64,000 bases of DNA, taken from NCBI GenBank assembly GCA_963841455.1, contig CAWJCU010000007.1, positions 248,001 to 312,000 of the forward strand, given 5' to 3'. This stretch comes from JAWVFM01 sp963841455 (lineage in GTDB: Bacteria; Actinomycetota; Thermoleophilia; Solirubrobacterales; 70-9). Below are positions 1 to 8,575 of the stretch, piece by piece. Under the pieces are notes generated by a model. It was not told where the DNA came from. It did no database searches and saw only the letters and a list, made by a program, of their open reading frames with translations. The position numbers and the translations under genes are program-made. Each line of letters opens with the position of its first letter. Position 1 is the first letter of the stretch.

Positions 1-366
1 GGCGTACGACTTGCAGCGCACGACCTTTCCGTCCCGGAACTTCCAAACGTAGGCGTAGCGGATCTCGGCCTCGAGCCCGCTTCCCCTGCCTCGCATCCGT
101 CCGTGATGGCAGGACACCACGCTCTCTCCGGCGTCGCGTATCCATTCGACGTCGCCCTCGACGCTTTCCCACGGCTCTACCGCGCGCGCCCACGCCTTCC
201 GAAACCCCTCGTGTCCGTGGTAGGTCTCACCGACGTGGTCTGGGAGGATCTCGTCCTCGTAGACGATCTCCGTGTCGAGGAACGACAGATCGCCTAGGTC
301 CGTGAGATCCCCGGTTATCCACTCATCCAGGTAGTCGCGCAGGACCTCGACATTCTCCCGAGACAT
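1..366 (-). CDS. SnoaL/NTF2-like protein, 3' end cut by window edge
   Basis: The 122 visible codons read on the minus strand begin M-S-R-E-N-V-E-V-L-R and run off the left edge, so the C-terminus is missing. The N-terminal helix, the D-E-x-I-L-P-D-H segment and the later strand ending Y-A-Y-V-W-K-F-R-D-G-K-V are typical of the SnoaL-like branch of the NTF2 fold, whose members are small cone-shaped barrels acting as isomerases, hydrolases or ligand binders. No catalytic assignment is possible. A GATACT box lies at 376-381 on the same strand, nine bases before the ATG, with no Shine-Dalgarno sequence, so the transcript may be leaderless. Two related genes lie at 1536-1917 and 1959-2396. Confidence 0.75.
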   Translation of the reverse strand, partial: MSRENVEVLRDYLDEWITGDLTDLGDLSFLDTEIVYEDEILPDHVGETYHGHEGFRKAWARAVEPWESVEGDVEWIRDAGESVVSCHHGRMRGRGSGLEAEIRYAYVWKFRDGKVVRCKSYA

Positions 367-422
367 CGCGCGTGGAGTATCCCCGCATCCGCTGTCGCGA
401 GAGGCTACGGTGGGCGACGGCG

Positions 423-1463
423 ATGGCTGACGCTCGCGACGAAACGGTCCTGGTCACCGGGGGCTCCGGCTTCCTGGGCGGTTGGTGCGTGATCGAGCTT
501 CTGCGCCGCGGCTACACCGTCCGGACCACGGTCCGAAGCCTCTCGCGCGAGGACCAGGTTCGCGCCGCGGTCGGCTCCGAGGTCGATCCCGGCGACCGCC
601 TCACGGTGCTGGCCGCGGACCTCACCAGCGATGACGGCTGGCCCGAGGGCGTGAAGGGCTGCGACTACGTCCTCCACGTCGCCTCGCCGTTCCCGCCCAA
701 GCAGCCGAAGGATCCCGACGAGCTGATCGTGCCCGCGCGCGACGGGACGCTCCGCGTCCTCGCCATGAGCCTCGACGCAGGTGTCAAGCGGGTCGTCCTG
801 ACGTCGTCGGTCGCGGCGATCAGGCTCGCCGACGGCGCGCAGGAGCGACCGCTCGACGAGACCGACTGGACCGACCCCGACAGCCCCGGGCTCACTCCCT
901 ATGTCCGCTCGAAGACGATCGCCGAGCTCGCGGCCTGGGAGATGGCACGTGAGCGGGGCGCCGAGGACCGCCTCGCGGTGGTGAATCCCGGCGCCATCAT
1001 CGGGCCGGTGCTGAACGACGACGTCTCCTACTCCCTGCAGGCCGTTCAGCGCCTGCTCGACGGCCCGCCCGGCGTGCCGCAGCTCGGCTTCAGCCTCGTC
1101 GATGTCCGCGACGTCGCCGACCTCGAGCTCAGGGCGATGACGTCGCCCGAGGCGGGCGGCCAGCGCTTCATCGCCGCCACCAAGTTCCTCTGGATGGCCG
1201 ACATAGGCGCCGTCCTGCGCGAGCGCCTCGGATACAAGGCCTCGAAGGTGCCCACGCGGACGGTCCCGAACCTGCTCGTGCGCGCAATGGCGCTCTTCGA
1301 TCCGGGCATTCGATCGGTCGTCGGCGGCCTCGGCAAGCGCAGTGAGCTCTCGTCGGAGAAGGCGAGGAGCTCCCTCGGCTGGTCGCCCCGCCCGATCGAG
1401 GACACGATCACCGAGACGGGTGAAACCCTGATCCGTCACGGCGCCACGGCCCCCGCGGCCTAG
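423..1463 (+). CDS. NAD(P)-dependent epimerase/dehydratase, dihydroflavonol-reductase-like
   Basis: This 346-residue protein has a Rossmann glycine motif near the start (V-T-G-G-S-G-F-L-G-G) and an extended SDR active site with a serine pair (T-S-S-V-A-A) and Y-V-R-S-K-T. The family includes dihydroflavonol-4-reductase-like and cinnamoyl-CoA-reductase-like enzymes that reduce ketones or aldehydes with NADPH; the substrate here cannot be told. The frame is open from a GTG at 372, but the ATG at 423 puts the nucleotide-binding motif at the usual distance from the N-terminus. The gene is divergent from the SnoaL gene that starts at 366. Confidence 0.85.
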   Translation: MADARDETVLVTGGSGFLGGWCVIELLRRGYTVRTTVRSLSREDQVRAAVGSEVDPGDRLTVLAADLTSDDGWPEGVKGCDYVLHVASPFPPKQPKDPDELIVPARDGTLRVLAMSLDAGVKRVVLTSSVAAIRLADGAQERPLDETDWTDPDSPGLTPYVRSKTIAELAAWEMARERGAEDRLAVVNPGAIIGPVLNDDVSYSLQAVQRLLDGPPGVPQLGFSLVDVRDVADLELRAMTSPEAGGQRFIAATKFLWMADIGAVLRERLGYKASKVPTRTVPNLLVRAMALFDPGIRSVVGGLGKRSELSSEKARSSLGWSPRPIEDTITETGETLIRHGATAPAA

Positions 1464-1535
1464 CGCCGAGCGGCCACTCCGAGCGCGAGGCTATTCGGGA
1501 AGCCCGGAGGCCTTCAGGACCTCGTCGCGGCTCGT

Positions 1536-1917
1536 TTACTCCCAGAGGCTCGCGATCTTCCGCTCGCGAACCGTGTAGACGTGGTTTGCGTTCATCTCCA
1601 CCTCGGCGCCGCTTCCCTTTCCTCGTGCGCGGCACACGTAGCAGACGACGACGTAGTCACCCGCGTCGATGAACTCGGTGGCCTCCTGGTGGTACTCGTC
1701 CCATGGAGCGAGCCATCCAGGGCCATGCGCGCGGCGCCCTCGCGCCCGTGAAAGGTCTCGCGTCGGCGAGCTCGCGGGCCCACCATCCGGTGAATTCGGG
1801 GTGGATCGCGTCGAGGTAGGCGCCGAGGAGCTCGGGGTCCTGAGAGGTCGAGATCAGCTCCGGCCCTGCCCAGAGCGACACCCAATCGCGAACCACGCGC
1901 ATGGCCTCCTCCGACAT
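1536..1917 (-). pseudogene. SnoaL/NTF2-like gene broken by two frameshifts
   Basis: The reading starts at 1917 (M-S-E-E-A-M-R-V-V-R) and runs well to about 1755 (W-W-A-R-E-L-A-D-A-R). The family pattern then continues in a second frame (E-T-F-H-G-R-E-G-A-A) and ends in a third (D-E-Y-H-Q-E-A-T-E-F to K-I-A-S-L-W-E and TAA at 1536-1538). Each break is consistent with one lost base. All three segments keep family sequence without internal stops, so the gene is either freshly broken or mis-sequenced. A GATACT box at 1925-1930 lies seven bases before the ATG. It is probably a paralogue of the genes on either side. Confidence 0.7.
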
Positions 1918-1958
1918 CGCGCGCAGTATCTCGCTCGGGCTCGAGCGCGGCCTTGCCG

Positions 1959-2396
1959 CTAGGCAGCCGCCGCGGCCTCCCGCGCGTCGGCCAGCGTGTC
2001 GTACTGGTGCATGCGCACAATCCGGCCGTCGCGCAGCTCGTAGAGCGTGGTCAGCTCGATCACGACCTCGGCGCCGCTCCCACCGCCGACACCCCGCTGC
2101 CGGCTCGGGACGAGGACGCACTCGCCCGCGTCGATGAAGTCGAGGTTCGTGACGTAGTACTCGGTGAAGGGCTCGAGCCACTCCCGCAGGTAGGAGACGA
2201 GCCCGTCCAGGCCCTGGTAGTGCTCGTCGATCCCGGTGCCGATGCCCGACTGCAGCGTCGTCAGCTCGATGTCGGGTGAGTAGGCGCCCTGGATCACCTC
2301 GCGCATCGCCACGGCGCCCCAGTCGAACCCGGCCACGTTGACGCCCTCGAACGGCTCGAACATCGCCCGAACGATCTCGATGTTCGTCTCAGGCAT
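1959..2396 (-). CDS. SnoaL/NTF2-like protein
   Basis: This intact 145-residue protein opens M-P-E-T-N-I-E-I-V-R-A-M-F-E and has the helix plus curved-sheet pattern of SnoaL-like domains, including G-L-D-G-L-V-S-Y-L-R-E-W, a D-F-I-D-A-G-E strand and the final L-Y-E-L-R-D-G-R-I-V-R-M strand. It is most similar in layout to the two neighbouring SnoaL-like genes on the same strand, suggesting tandem duplication. The function is unknown. The start is supported by a TACCCT box seven bases upstream that overlaps the box of the divergent gene at 2421. Confidence 0.8.
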   Translation of the reverse strand: MPETNIEIVRAMFEPFEGVNVAGFDWGAVAMREVIQGAYSPDIELTTLQSGIGTGIDEHYQGLDGLVSYLREWLEPFTEYYVTNLDFIDAGECVLVPSRQRGVGGGSGAEVVIELTTLYELRDGRIVRMHQYDTLADAREAAAAA

Positions 2397-2403
2397 CGCG
2401 CGC

Positions 2404-2413
2404 AGGGTACCTT
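2404..2413. promoter_or_regulatory. Overlapping divergent -10 elements, both leaderless
   Basis: The sequence AGGGTACCTT reads TACCTT on the plus strand (2408-2413) and TACCCT on the minus strand (2404-2409). Each hexamer sits exactly seven bases from a start codon: ATG at 2421 on the plus strand and ATG at 2396 on the minus strand. The two boxes share a central TA. Only 24 bases separate the two start codons and neither gene has a ribosome-binding site, so I infer a bidirectional promoter producing two leaderless mRNAs. Confidence 0.6.
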
Positions 2414-2420
2414 CGCGGAG

Positions 2421-3695
2421 ATGGTTCCCGGGGGCGCATTCGACGCCGTGGTCGTCGGCGCGAGCATCGGCGGGTGCACGGCGGCGCGGCTGTTCGCCCT
2501 GGAGGGAGCGCGGGTCGCGCTGCTCGAGCAGCGCCCCGATCCCGACGCCTACAAAGTGGTGTGCACGCACCAGATCCTTTCGAGCGCAGTCCCCACGATG
2601 GATCGCCTGGGACTGACACCGCTGATCGAGAAGCGGGGTGCCATCCGCAGTTACCCAGCCGCCTGGACACCGTCGAGCGGGTGGATCGAGTTTCCCGAAG
2701 ACGTCCCCCATGGGTACGGCGTCACCCGGCGAACGCTCGACCCGCTGCTGCGCGAGCTCGCCGCGGGCACGCCCGGGGTGGAGCTGATGGTCGGCCGCAG
2801 CGTCACGGGTCTGCTCAACGATGGCGGTCGTCCGGCCGGCGTCGAGGTGGCGGACGCGAAGGGGGGGACTGAGCGCATCGGCGCTCGGCTCGTCGTCGCG
2901 GCTGACGGCCGGGGCTCGACGGTTGCACGCCTGGCGCGGGTACCCGGCCGTGTTCGCCCGCATAACCGGTTCTTCTACTTCGCCTACTGGCGGGGCCTTC
3001 GGCCGGCCACGAACCGGGCACGAGTCTGGTTTCTCGACCCCGAGGGCGCCGCGGCGTTCCCGAACGAGGACGACCTCACGGTCCTGGTCGCCGTCCCGCA
3101 CCGGTCCCGCATGGCCGAGTTCCGCGCCGACCCCGAGGCCTCCTACGCCGACTGGATTGCCGGCCTCCCGGACGCTCCCGAGGTGGGGAGCGCCGAGCGG
3201 GTCTCGAAGCTGATCGGCAAGCTCGAGACGCCGAACGTGATGCGTCCCGCGGCACGTCCCGGGCTCGCGTTCGTCGGCGACGCCGCGCTGGCGAGCGACC
3301 CGGTCTTCGGCGTCGGGTGTGGGTGGGCGTTTCAGAGCGCGGAGTGGCTCGTCGATCGAACGCATCGCGCGCTGTTCGGCGGAGACCGTCCGGCGCTCGA
3401 CCGAGGTCTCGACCAGTACCGTCGCAGCTTCCGGCGCCGGCTCGGCCCGCACCACTGGGCGATCGCGGACCTGTCCACGGGCCGCGAGCTGCGAGCGATG
3501 GAGCGGATGACCTTTCGCGCGGCCGCTACGGACGAGCCCGTCGCCCGAGCGGTCGAGGCGCTGGCGACGCGGCGCCGCTCTGCGTTCAGCGCATTCGACC
3601 CCCGCCTCGTTGGCCGCGTCGCAGCAAGCGAGGCCCGGCGGGTCCTGCCGGGGCTGGCGGTCGCGCCACCGTCGGTCACTTCAGGTGGGGCTTGA
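2421..3695 (+). CDS. FAD-dependent oxidoreductase (geranylgeranyl reductase / aromatic monooxygenase-like)
   Basis: The 424-residue protein has the three marks of the group A flavoprotein hydroxylase/reductase fold. These are an N-terminal dinucleotide motif (V-V-V-G-A-S-I-G-G), a mid-chain D-G motif (V-V-A-A-D-G-R-G-S-T-V-A-R) and the FAD ribose motif (L-A-F-V-G-D-A-A-L-A-S-D-P). The motif after the last, G-V-G-C-G-W-A-F-Q-S-A, fits FAD-dependent reductases and monooxygenases acting on isoprenoid or aromatic substrates. The substrate is not known. The last 20 bases overlap the end of the convergent metallopeptidase gene. The start follows the divergent promoter at 2404-2413. Confidence 0.85.
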   Translation: MVPGGAFDAVVVGASIGGCTAARLFALEGARVALLEQRPDPDAYKVVCTHQILSSAVPTMDRLGLTPLIEKRGAIRSYPAAWTPSSGWIEFPEDVPHGYGVTRRTLDPLLRELAAGTPGVELMVGRSVTGLLNDGGRPAGVEVADAKGGTERIGARLVVAADGRGSTVARLARVPGRVRPHNRFFYFAYWRGLRPATNRARVWFLDPEGAAAFPNEDDLTVLVAVPHRSRMAEFRADPEASYADWIAGLPDAPEVGSAERVSKLIGKLETPNVMRPAARPGLAFVGDAALASDPVFGVGCGWAFQSAEWLVDRTHRALFGGDRPALDRGLDQYRRSFRRRLGPHHWAIADLSTGRELRAMERMTFRAAATDEPVARAVEALATRRRSAFSAFDPRLVGRVAASEARRVLPGLAVAPPSVTSGGA

Positions 3696-4554
3696 GCTCC
3701 TGCTGGATGCTGTTCGCGGCGTCGACGTACTCGGAGCGGCACGACCGGAGGCGGCTCGCCGGAAGGACGCCTAGGGCGGCGACGCGGCGGAAGTTCTCCA
3801 TCGAGGCACCCGCCGTCAGGCAGATGATGTTGTCGGCCCTCTGCAGGTCGAATCCGTGCGTATCGGCGTACTCGGCCAGGTCCGGCGGGCTCTGGCGGCC
3901 CGAGAACGCGGCCCAGAACCGCGCCGCATCGGAGGTCACGCGGTAACCGAGAGCGGAGGGAAGGTGGAGGAGGGTGATCGTGGCGATCGTGTCGGCCGCG
4001 TCCTCCTGGCTACCGAGCACGGGAAGGTTGTAGTTGGCGATCAGCGCGTGGCCGAATTCGTGCGCGACCACGAAGTCGTCGACCGCGGCGGTGGAGCCGC
4101 CGACATGCCGCGCGGTCCATGACGGGTTCGCTGCGTGGAGGACCCCGAAGACCTCGGAGGCGAACCCGTAGAAATCGGTGATCGAGTTGTCCTTCGAGTT
4201 GTAGAACGGCCCCGGGCCGATGCCGTTCGCGAATCGAAGTGTCAGCGGGTTCGGAAGCTTGAAGCCCTGAGCCAGTTGCTGAACGAACTGCGGGACCTTG
4301 CCCGCCTGCAGGAGCTTCGCGCCGAAGGCGTCATCCTTCGTCCGTGGCCTCTGCACGAGGATGCGCACCTGGCCGGGCGCTTGGGCGCCAGCCACACCAG
4401 ACGCTCCCGACGCGCCAGACACGCCCGAGGCTGCTGCTGAGGTGGTGGTCTTCTCCGAGCTCGACCCCCCGCACCCCGCGACGAGTGCCGTCGCGGCGAT
4501 CACGATGGCTACGGAGAGTGCCGAGAACGGCCCAGTTCCTCTCCGCCCGACCAC
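3676..4554 (-). CDS. Lipoprotein HExxH metallopeptidase (DUF4344-like)
   Basis: The 292-residue protein starts with a basic stretch, a hydrophobic segment and a lipobox (L-V-A-G-C, Cys28), so it is predicted to be an exported lipoprotein. A Gly/Ser/Ala-rich linker with G-x-x repeats covers residues 42-60. The zinc motif H-E-F-G-H is at residues 165-169, with a following Q-E-D-A-A-D that supplies a likely third ligand. This arrangement matches putative neutral zinc metallopeptidases of the DUF4344 type. The substrate is unknown. The GTG start at 4554 is six bases from TAGACT (4561-4566 on the minus strand), so the mRNA may be leaderless. The 3' end overlaps the convergent FAD gene by 20 bases. 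Confidence 0.8.
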   Translation of the reverse strand: MVGRRGTGPFSALSVAIVIAATALVAGCGGSSSEKTTTSAAASGVSGASGASGVAGAQAPGQVRILVQRPRTKDDAFGAKLLQAGKVPQFVQQLAQGFKLPNPLTLRFANGIGPGPFYNSKDNSITDFYGFASEVFGVLHAANPSWTARHVGGSTAAVDDFVVAHEFGHALIANYNLPVLGSQEDAADTIATITLLHLPSALGYRVTSDAARFWAAFSGRQSPPDLAEYADTHGFDLQRADNIICLTAGASMENFRRVAALGVLPASRLRSCRSEYVDAANSIQQELKPHLK

Positions 4555-4632
4555 GGCGCGAGTCTATCCCGCCTGCTTGACGCGTTGATGCGGCTCGGGA
4601 TAGGTCGGCGCTAACCCGCCGCTCGCCGCGTA

Positions 4633-4638
4633 TACGCT
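4633..4638 (+). promoter_or_regulatory. Putative -10 element of the permease gene
   Basis: TACGCT sits six bases before the GTG at 4645, and the same hexamer at the same spacing precedes the RNase Z gene. There is no Shine-Dalgarno sequence between, so the transcript is likely leaderless. No clear -35 element is seen. Confidence 0.45.
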
Positions 4639-4644
4639 CGCGGC

Positions 4645-6474
4645 GTGGCCCACGCGATCCGCCGGGTGCTGCTAGGCCCGCCGCTGCCCACCTCGGCCGC
4701 GGCCTCCGAGCGCCTCACGAGGCCCCGCGCGATGGGCGCCTTCGGGCTCGACGCCCTGTCGTCCGTGGCCTACGGCCCGGACGAGATCCTCTACGTGCTG
4801 ATCCTCGCCGGCAGCGCCGGCGTGGCGCTCGACATGCCCATCGCGATCGCGATCGCGGGCCTGCTCGGCATCGTTGCCTTCTCCTACCGGCAGACGATCT
4901 ACGCCTACCCGAACGGGGGCGGGTCGTACACGGTCGCGCGCGAGAATCTCGGCACCTCCGCGGGCCTCGTGGCGGCGGCGGCGCTGATGGTCGACTACCT
5001 GACGACCGTAGCCGTCTCCGTCACGGCGGGGACCGCGGCGGTTACTGCGTTCGCGCCGGGCCTCGAGCCCCACGTCGTCGTCATCGACGTCGTGATGATC
5101 GTTCTGCTGATGACGATCAACCTGCGCGGCGTGCGGGAGGCGGGCGCAGCGTTCGTGCTGCCGACCTACCTGTTCATCGGCTCGCTGGGCCTGCTGCTCG
5201 TCATCGGCGGCGTCCACCTTCTGGTCGACGGGACGCCGAACGCGGCCCAGAACCTGCCGAAGGCGAGTGAGGACGTAACCATCTTCCTCGTGCTACGCGC
5301 GTTCGCGGGCGGCTGCACCGCGATGACGGGAGTGGAGGCGATTGCGAACGGTGTGCCGGCGTTCAAGGACCCGCCGTCGCGAAACGCCGCCGGGACGCTC
5401 ATCACTCTGGCCGTGATCCTCGCGACCCTCTTCCTCGGGGTCGCGTTTCTCGGCCATCAGATCGGAGCGGTCCCCTCGGACACGCAGAACGTGATCGCGC
5501 AGGTCGGCCTCACGTTCGTCGGCCATTCGCCGCTCTTCTATGTGGTCCAGGTCTCCTCGGCCATCGTCCTGATGCTCGCCGCCAACACGTCGTTCAACGG
5601 CTTCCCGCGCCTCGCCGCCGTCATGGCCCAGGACGACTGGACCCCACACCGGCTCTCTCACCGCGGCTTCCGGCTCGCCTACTCCAACGGCATCCTGGCG
5701 ATCGGCCTGCTCGCAGTCGCATTGGTTGTCGCGTTCGACGGCAGCACCCACGCGCTGATCCCGCTCTTTGCCGTCGGCGTGTTCCTGTGCTTCACGCTTT
5801 CCCAGTCGGGGATGGTGCGCCACTGGCGGCGCGAGCGCGGGCCAAACTGGCGCCGGAAGGCGGCGATCAACGGCACGGGCGCCGTCGTCACGGGCCTCGT
5901 CACGGTGATCGTCGTGGGAACGAAGTTCACCTCGGGCGCCTGGATCGTTGTATTACTGGTCCCCGCTCTCGTCGCCGGCTTCTACGCGGTCCACCGCCAC
6001 TATGAGCGAACGCGCCGCCAGCTCGGCCTCGATCGCGCGCCCGAGCTCCCCCCGCCGCTGTCCTCTCAACGTCGGGCCGTCGTCCCCGTCGCCCATCTCA
6101 ACAAGGCGACCGCCGCCGCTCTCACATACGCTCGGGAGATCGCCGGGGAGGTGATCCCGGTCCACGTTGCGGTGGAGGAGGACGGCGACGCCGGCGAGGA
6201 GTTCGAGCGCCGCTGGCGTGAATGGACCGGCAACGGCCTCCCGTTGCGCATCCTCGAGTCGCCCTACCGCGAGGTGGTGAGCCCGCTCGTCGACCTGATC
6301 GAGGAGATGGCCGGCGATGAGAGCGACCCCGTCACGGTGGTCGTTCCCGCCGTGATCCCGGCGCATCCGTGGCAGGAGCCCCTCCACAACCAGCTCGAGT
6401 ACGTCCTCGGCGCGGCGCTGCTCGGCAAGCCGGGCGTCGTCCTCACGGCCGTCCCGGTGAAGCTTGCGGACTGA
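4645..6474 (+). CDS. APC-superfamily permease, KimA/YdaO-like
   Basis: The 609-residue protein has about twelve hydrophobic segments in residues 30-440 followed by a soluble C-terminal region. The N-terminal signature F-G-L-D-A-L-S-S-V-A-Y-G-P-D-E-I and the total length match the KimA (YdaO) family, which are high-affinity potassium importers with a cytosolic domain. The C-terminal 160 residues, with A-H-L-N-K-A-T-A-A-A-L-T-Y-A-R-E-I, look like the universal-stress-like domain of that family. The family is often labelled amino acid permease, so that reading remains possible. The gene is 18 bases ahead of the next membrane protein and may be co-transcribed with it. Confidence 0.8.
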   Translation: MAHAIRRVLLGPPLPTSAAASERLTRPRAMGAFGLDALSSVAYGPDEILYVLILAGSAGVALDMPIAIAIAGLLGIVAFSYRQTIYAYPNGGGSYTVARENLGTSAGLVAAAALMVDYLTTVAVSVTAGTAAVTAFAPGLEPHVVVIDVVMIVLLMTINLRGVREAGAAFVLPTYLFIGSLGLLLVIGGVHLLVDGTPNAAQNLPKASEDVTIFLVLRAFAGGCTAMTGVEAIANGVPAFKDPPSRNAAGTLITLAVILATLFLGVAFLGHQIGAVPSDTQNVIAQVGLTFVGHSPLFYVVQVSSAIVLMLAANTSFNGFPRLAAVMAQDDWTPHRLSHRGFRLAYSNGILAIGLLAVALVVAFDGSTHALIPLFAVGVFLCFTLSQSGMVRHWRRERGPNWRRKAAINGTGAVVTGLVTVIVVGTKFTSGAWIVVLLVPALVAGFYAVHRHYERTRRQLGLDRAPELPPPLSSQRRAVVPVAHLNKATAAALTYAREIAGEVIPVHVAVEEDGDAGEEFERRWREWTGNGLPLRILESPYREVVSPLVDLIEEMAGDESDPVTVVVPAVIPAHPWQEPLHNQLEYVLGAALLGKPGVVLTAVPVKLAD

Positions 6475-6492
6475 GTCGCGGATGGAACTGAG

Positions 6493-8571
6493 ATGAGCCT
6501 CCTCGGCGCGCCGCCGTCGGCGGTCTGGGTCCTGCTGTTCGTCGCGCTCGTCGGCTTCGCGTCATGGCGGGCGCGGCTTCTCCTCCTGCCGGAATGGACC
6601 GGAGCGCCGGCGCTGCTCGGCGAGGCCGTGCTCGGGATCTCGCTCGCGCTCGTGCTCGCCGAGGCACTCGGATTGGCCGGGCTTCTGAGCGGCCTCGCCC
6701 TCGAGATCGGCGCCGCCGCCCTGGCCGCCGCGGCGCTTCTCGTCACGCGCGACCGGCGCGGAGGCGGGGGAGAGGGCACTCCGGCCGGCTGGATCCCCCT
6801 TGGCGTGGCCGGTGCGGTGACGCTCATCGTCGGGGCAATCTGGGCGCTCGGGGCGCTGCGCGTGCTCGACGGCGGGCCGATGGTCTTCGACTCGAACTGG
6901 TACCACCTGCCGCTGGCGGCGAGCTTCGCGCGCTCGGGGTCCGTCACCGCGATCGCTCCGATCGATCCGCTCACCCTCGCGCGCTTCTATCCGGCGAACT
7001 CGGAGCTCGTGCACGCGATGGGGATGGCGATCGTCCACCGCGACGTCCTCTCGCCCCTCCTGAACCTCGGCTGGATGGCGCTCGCGCTCCTCGCCGGCTG
7101 GTGCCTCGGGCACCCGTTCGGGACGGCGCCGCTGTCGTTCCTCGGCGTCGCGGTGGTCCTCGAGGCCCACGTATTCGCCGCGTCGCAGGCGGGCAGCGCC
7201 ACCAACGACGTCGCGGCGACCGCGGCGCTGCTCGCCGGGGCCGCCATCCTCGTCAACGGGTTGCCCCGCGACGGCGGCACTCGCCTGGGGCGGGACCAGC
7301 TTGGAGCCGTGCTGGTCGCGGCCCTCGCCACGGGACTCGCCGCCGGGTCCAAGCTGGACTTCCTCATACCGGCTGCCGTCCTCACGGTCGGCGTGGGGGC
7401 TGTCTCGGCGAGGGGATCCAGGGCCGCGACCGCCGGGGTCTGGCTGGCGGGCGCCGTCGCCACAGGCGGGCTCTGGTACGTCCGCAACCTCGCCGAGACC
7501 GGCAACCCGGTTCCGTGGGTTCGGTCGATCGGGCCGATCCACCTGCCCTCGCCCGACCAGGCATTCGGCCTGCGGCCCGACTACGCCGTGGTCCACTACA
7601 TCGGCGACGGCGGGATCTGGAGCAGCCATTTCCTGCCGGGGCTGCGCGTCGAGCTCGGCGATCTCTGGCCCCTCATGCTCGCGCTGGCGCTCGCCGGAAT
7701 GGTCGCCGGGGTGGTGCGGCCCGCGAGACCCGTCGTGCGGGTCATCGCGCTCGCCTCGCTCGCCGCCTCGATCGCCTACGTCTTCACGCCGCTCAGCGCC
7801 GGCGGCGCCGAGGGCCACCCCGCGGTTTTCGCCACGAACCTGCGGTGGCTCGCGCCGTTCCTCGCCCTCGGCCTGGCAATCCTCCCGACGCTGCGGCTCC
7901 GCCGCGGGTACGAGCCGGGCGTCGCTCTCACGCTGGCCCTGCTGGCGATCGGCGCCGCCAACCTCGACCTCGGAACGCGCCTCGACGACCCCAACCTCCT
8001 CGCGGCCGTCCTCGCGGCGCTTGCGTTGACGGCCCTCTGGCTCGGGATCGTGGCGCTTGCCCGCAGCGAGCTGCCCTCGCTGATCGCCGTGGCGGCCGTG
8101 GCGGCGGTGTCGATCGGCGCCGCCGCGGTGTACGCGCCCACGGCGGGCGACTACCTCGCCGACCGTTTCCACACCGGGCCGCCGGGGACCGGACTGGCGG
8201 CGGCGTTCAACTGGGCACGCGGTATCCGCGACGCGCGCATCGAGCTCGGCGGAACGGCCGTCGCTTTCGACCAGTACCCCCTCTATGGCGAGGATCTCTC
8301 CAACAACGTGGGCTACCTCGCGCGAAGCGGTCCCAACGGATCGCTCCAGCCGATCTCGAGCTGTGGGGCATGGCGCCTCGCGATCGATGCGCACCCGGTC
8401 GATTTCGTCATCGCGGGGCCCGACTTCAACGCGGCCCACCCGGGGGCGCCGCTGCCGGCGCCCGAGGGAGCGTGGACCCGGCCCGGCGCCGGCTCGAGGA
8501 CGGTTGTACGCGACGGTCCGCTCGAGATCTTCCGGATCCGAGGCCCGCTGGACCCGCGCGCCTGCGGCTAG
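6493..8571 (+). CDS. Polytopic membrane protein, GT-C glycosyltransferase-like
   Basis: The 692-residue protein is strongly hydrophobic with at least twelve membrane segments and a C-terminal soluble part of about 130 residues. The first loop region carries D-S-N-W-Y-H-L-P-L-A-A-S-F-A followed by F-Y-P-A-N-S-E-L-V-H. This resembles the D-x-x-x-Y-H-L-P...Y-P-x-N-x-E-L pattern I associate with ArnT/PMT-like GT-C enzymes, which use polyprenyl-linked sugars on the outer face of the membrane. I cannot name a substrate. It follows the KimA-like gene closely and is convergent with the amidase gene four bases downstream. Confidence 0.6.
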   Translation: MSLLGAPPSAVWVLLFVALVGFASWRARLLLLPEWTGAPALLGEAVLGISLALVLAEALGLAGLLSGLALEIGAAALAAAALLVTRDRRGGGGEGTPAGWIPLGVAGAVTLIVGAIWALGALRVLDGGPMVFDSNWYHLPLAASFARSGSVTAIAPIDPLTLARFYPANSELVHAMGMAIVHRDVLSPLLNLGWMALALLAGWCLGHPFGTAPLSFLGVAVVLEAHVFAASQAGSATNDVAATAALLAGAAILVNGLPRDGGTRLGRDQLGAVLVAALATGLAAGSKLDFLIPAAVLTVGVGAVSARGSRAATAGVWLAGAVATGGLWYVRNLAETGNPVPWVRSIGPIHLPSPDQAFGLRPDYAVVHYIGDGGIWSSHFLPGLRVELGDLWPLMLALALAGMVAGVVRPARPVVRVIALASLAASIAYVFTPLSAGGAEGHPAVFATNLRWLAPFLALGLAILPTLRLRRGYEPGVALTLALLAIGAANLDLGTRLDDPNLLAAVLAALALTALWLGIVALARSELPSLIAVAAVAAVSIGAAAVYAPTAGDYLADRFHTGPPGTGLAAAFNWARGIRDARIELGGTAVAFDQYPLYGEDLSNNVGYLARSGPNGSLQPISSCGAWRLAIDAHPVDFVIAGPDFNAAHPGAPLPAPEGAWTRPGAGSRTVVRDGPLEIFRIRGPLDPRACG

Positions 8572-8575
8572 GCCC

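Noticed and set aside
405..1439. Minus-strand open frame opposite the epimerase gene
   Set aside because: A shadow of a well-supported SDR gene.
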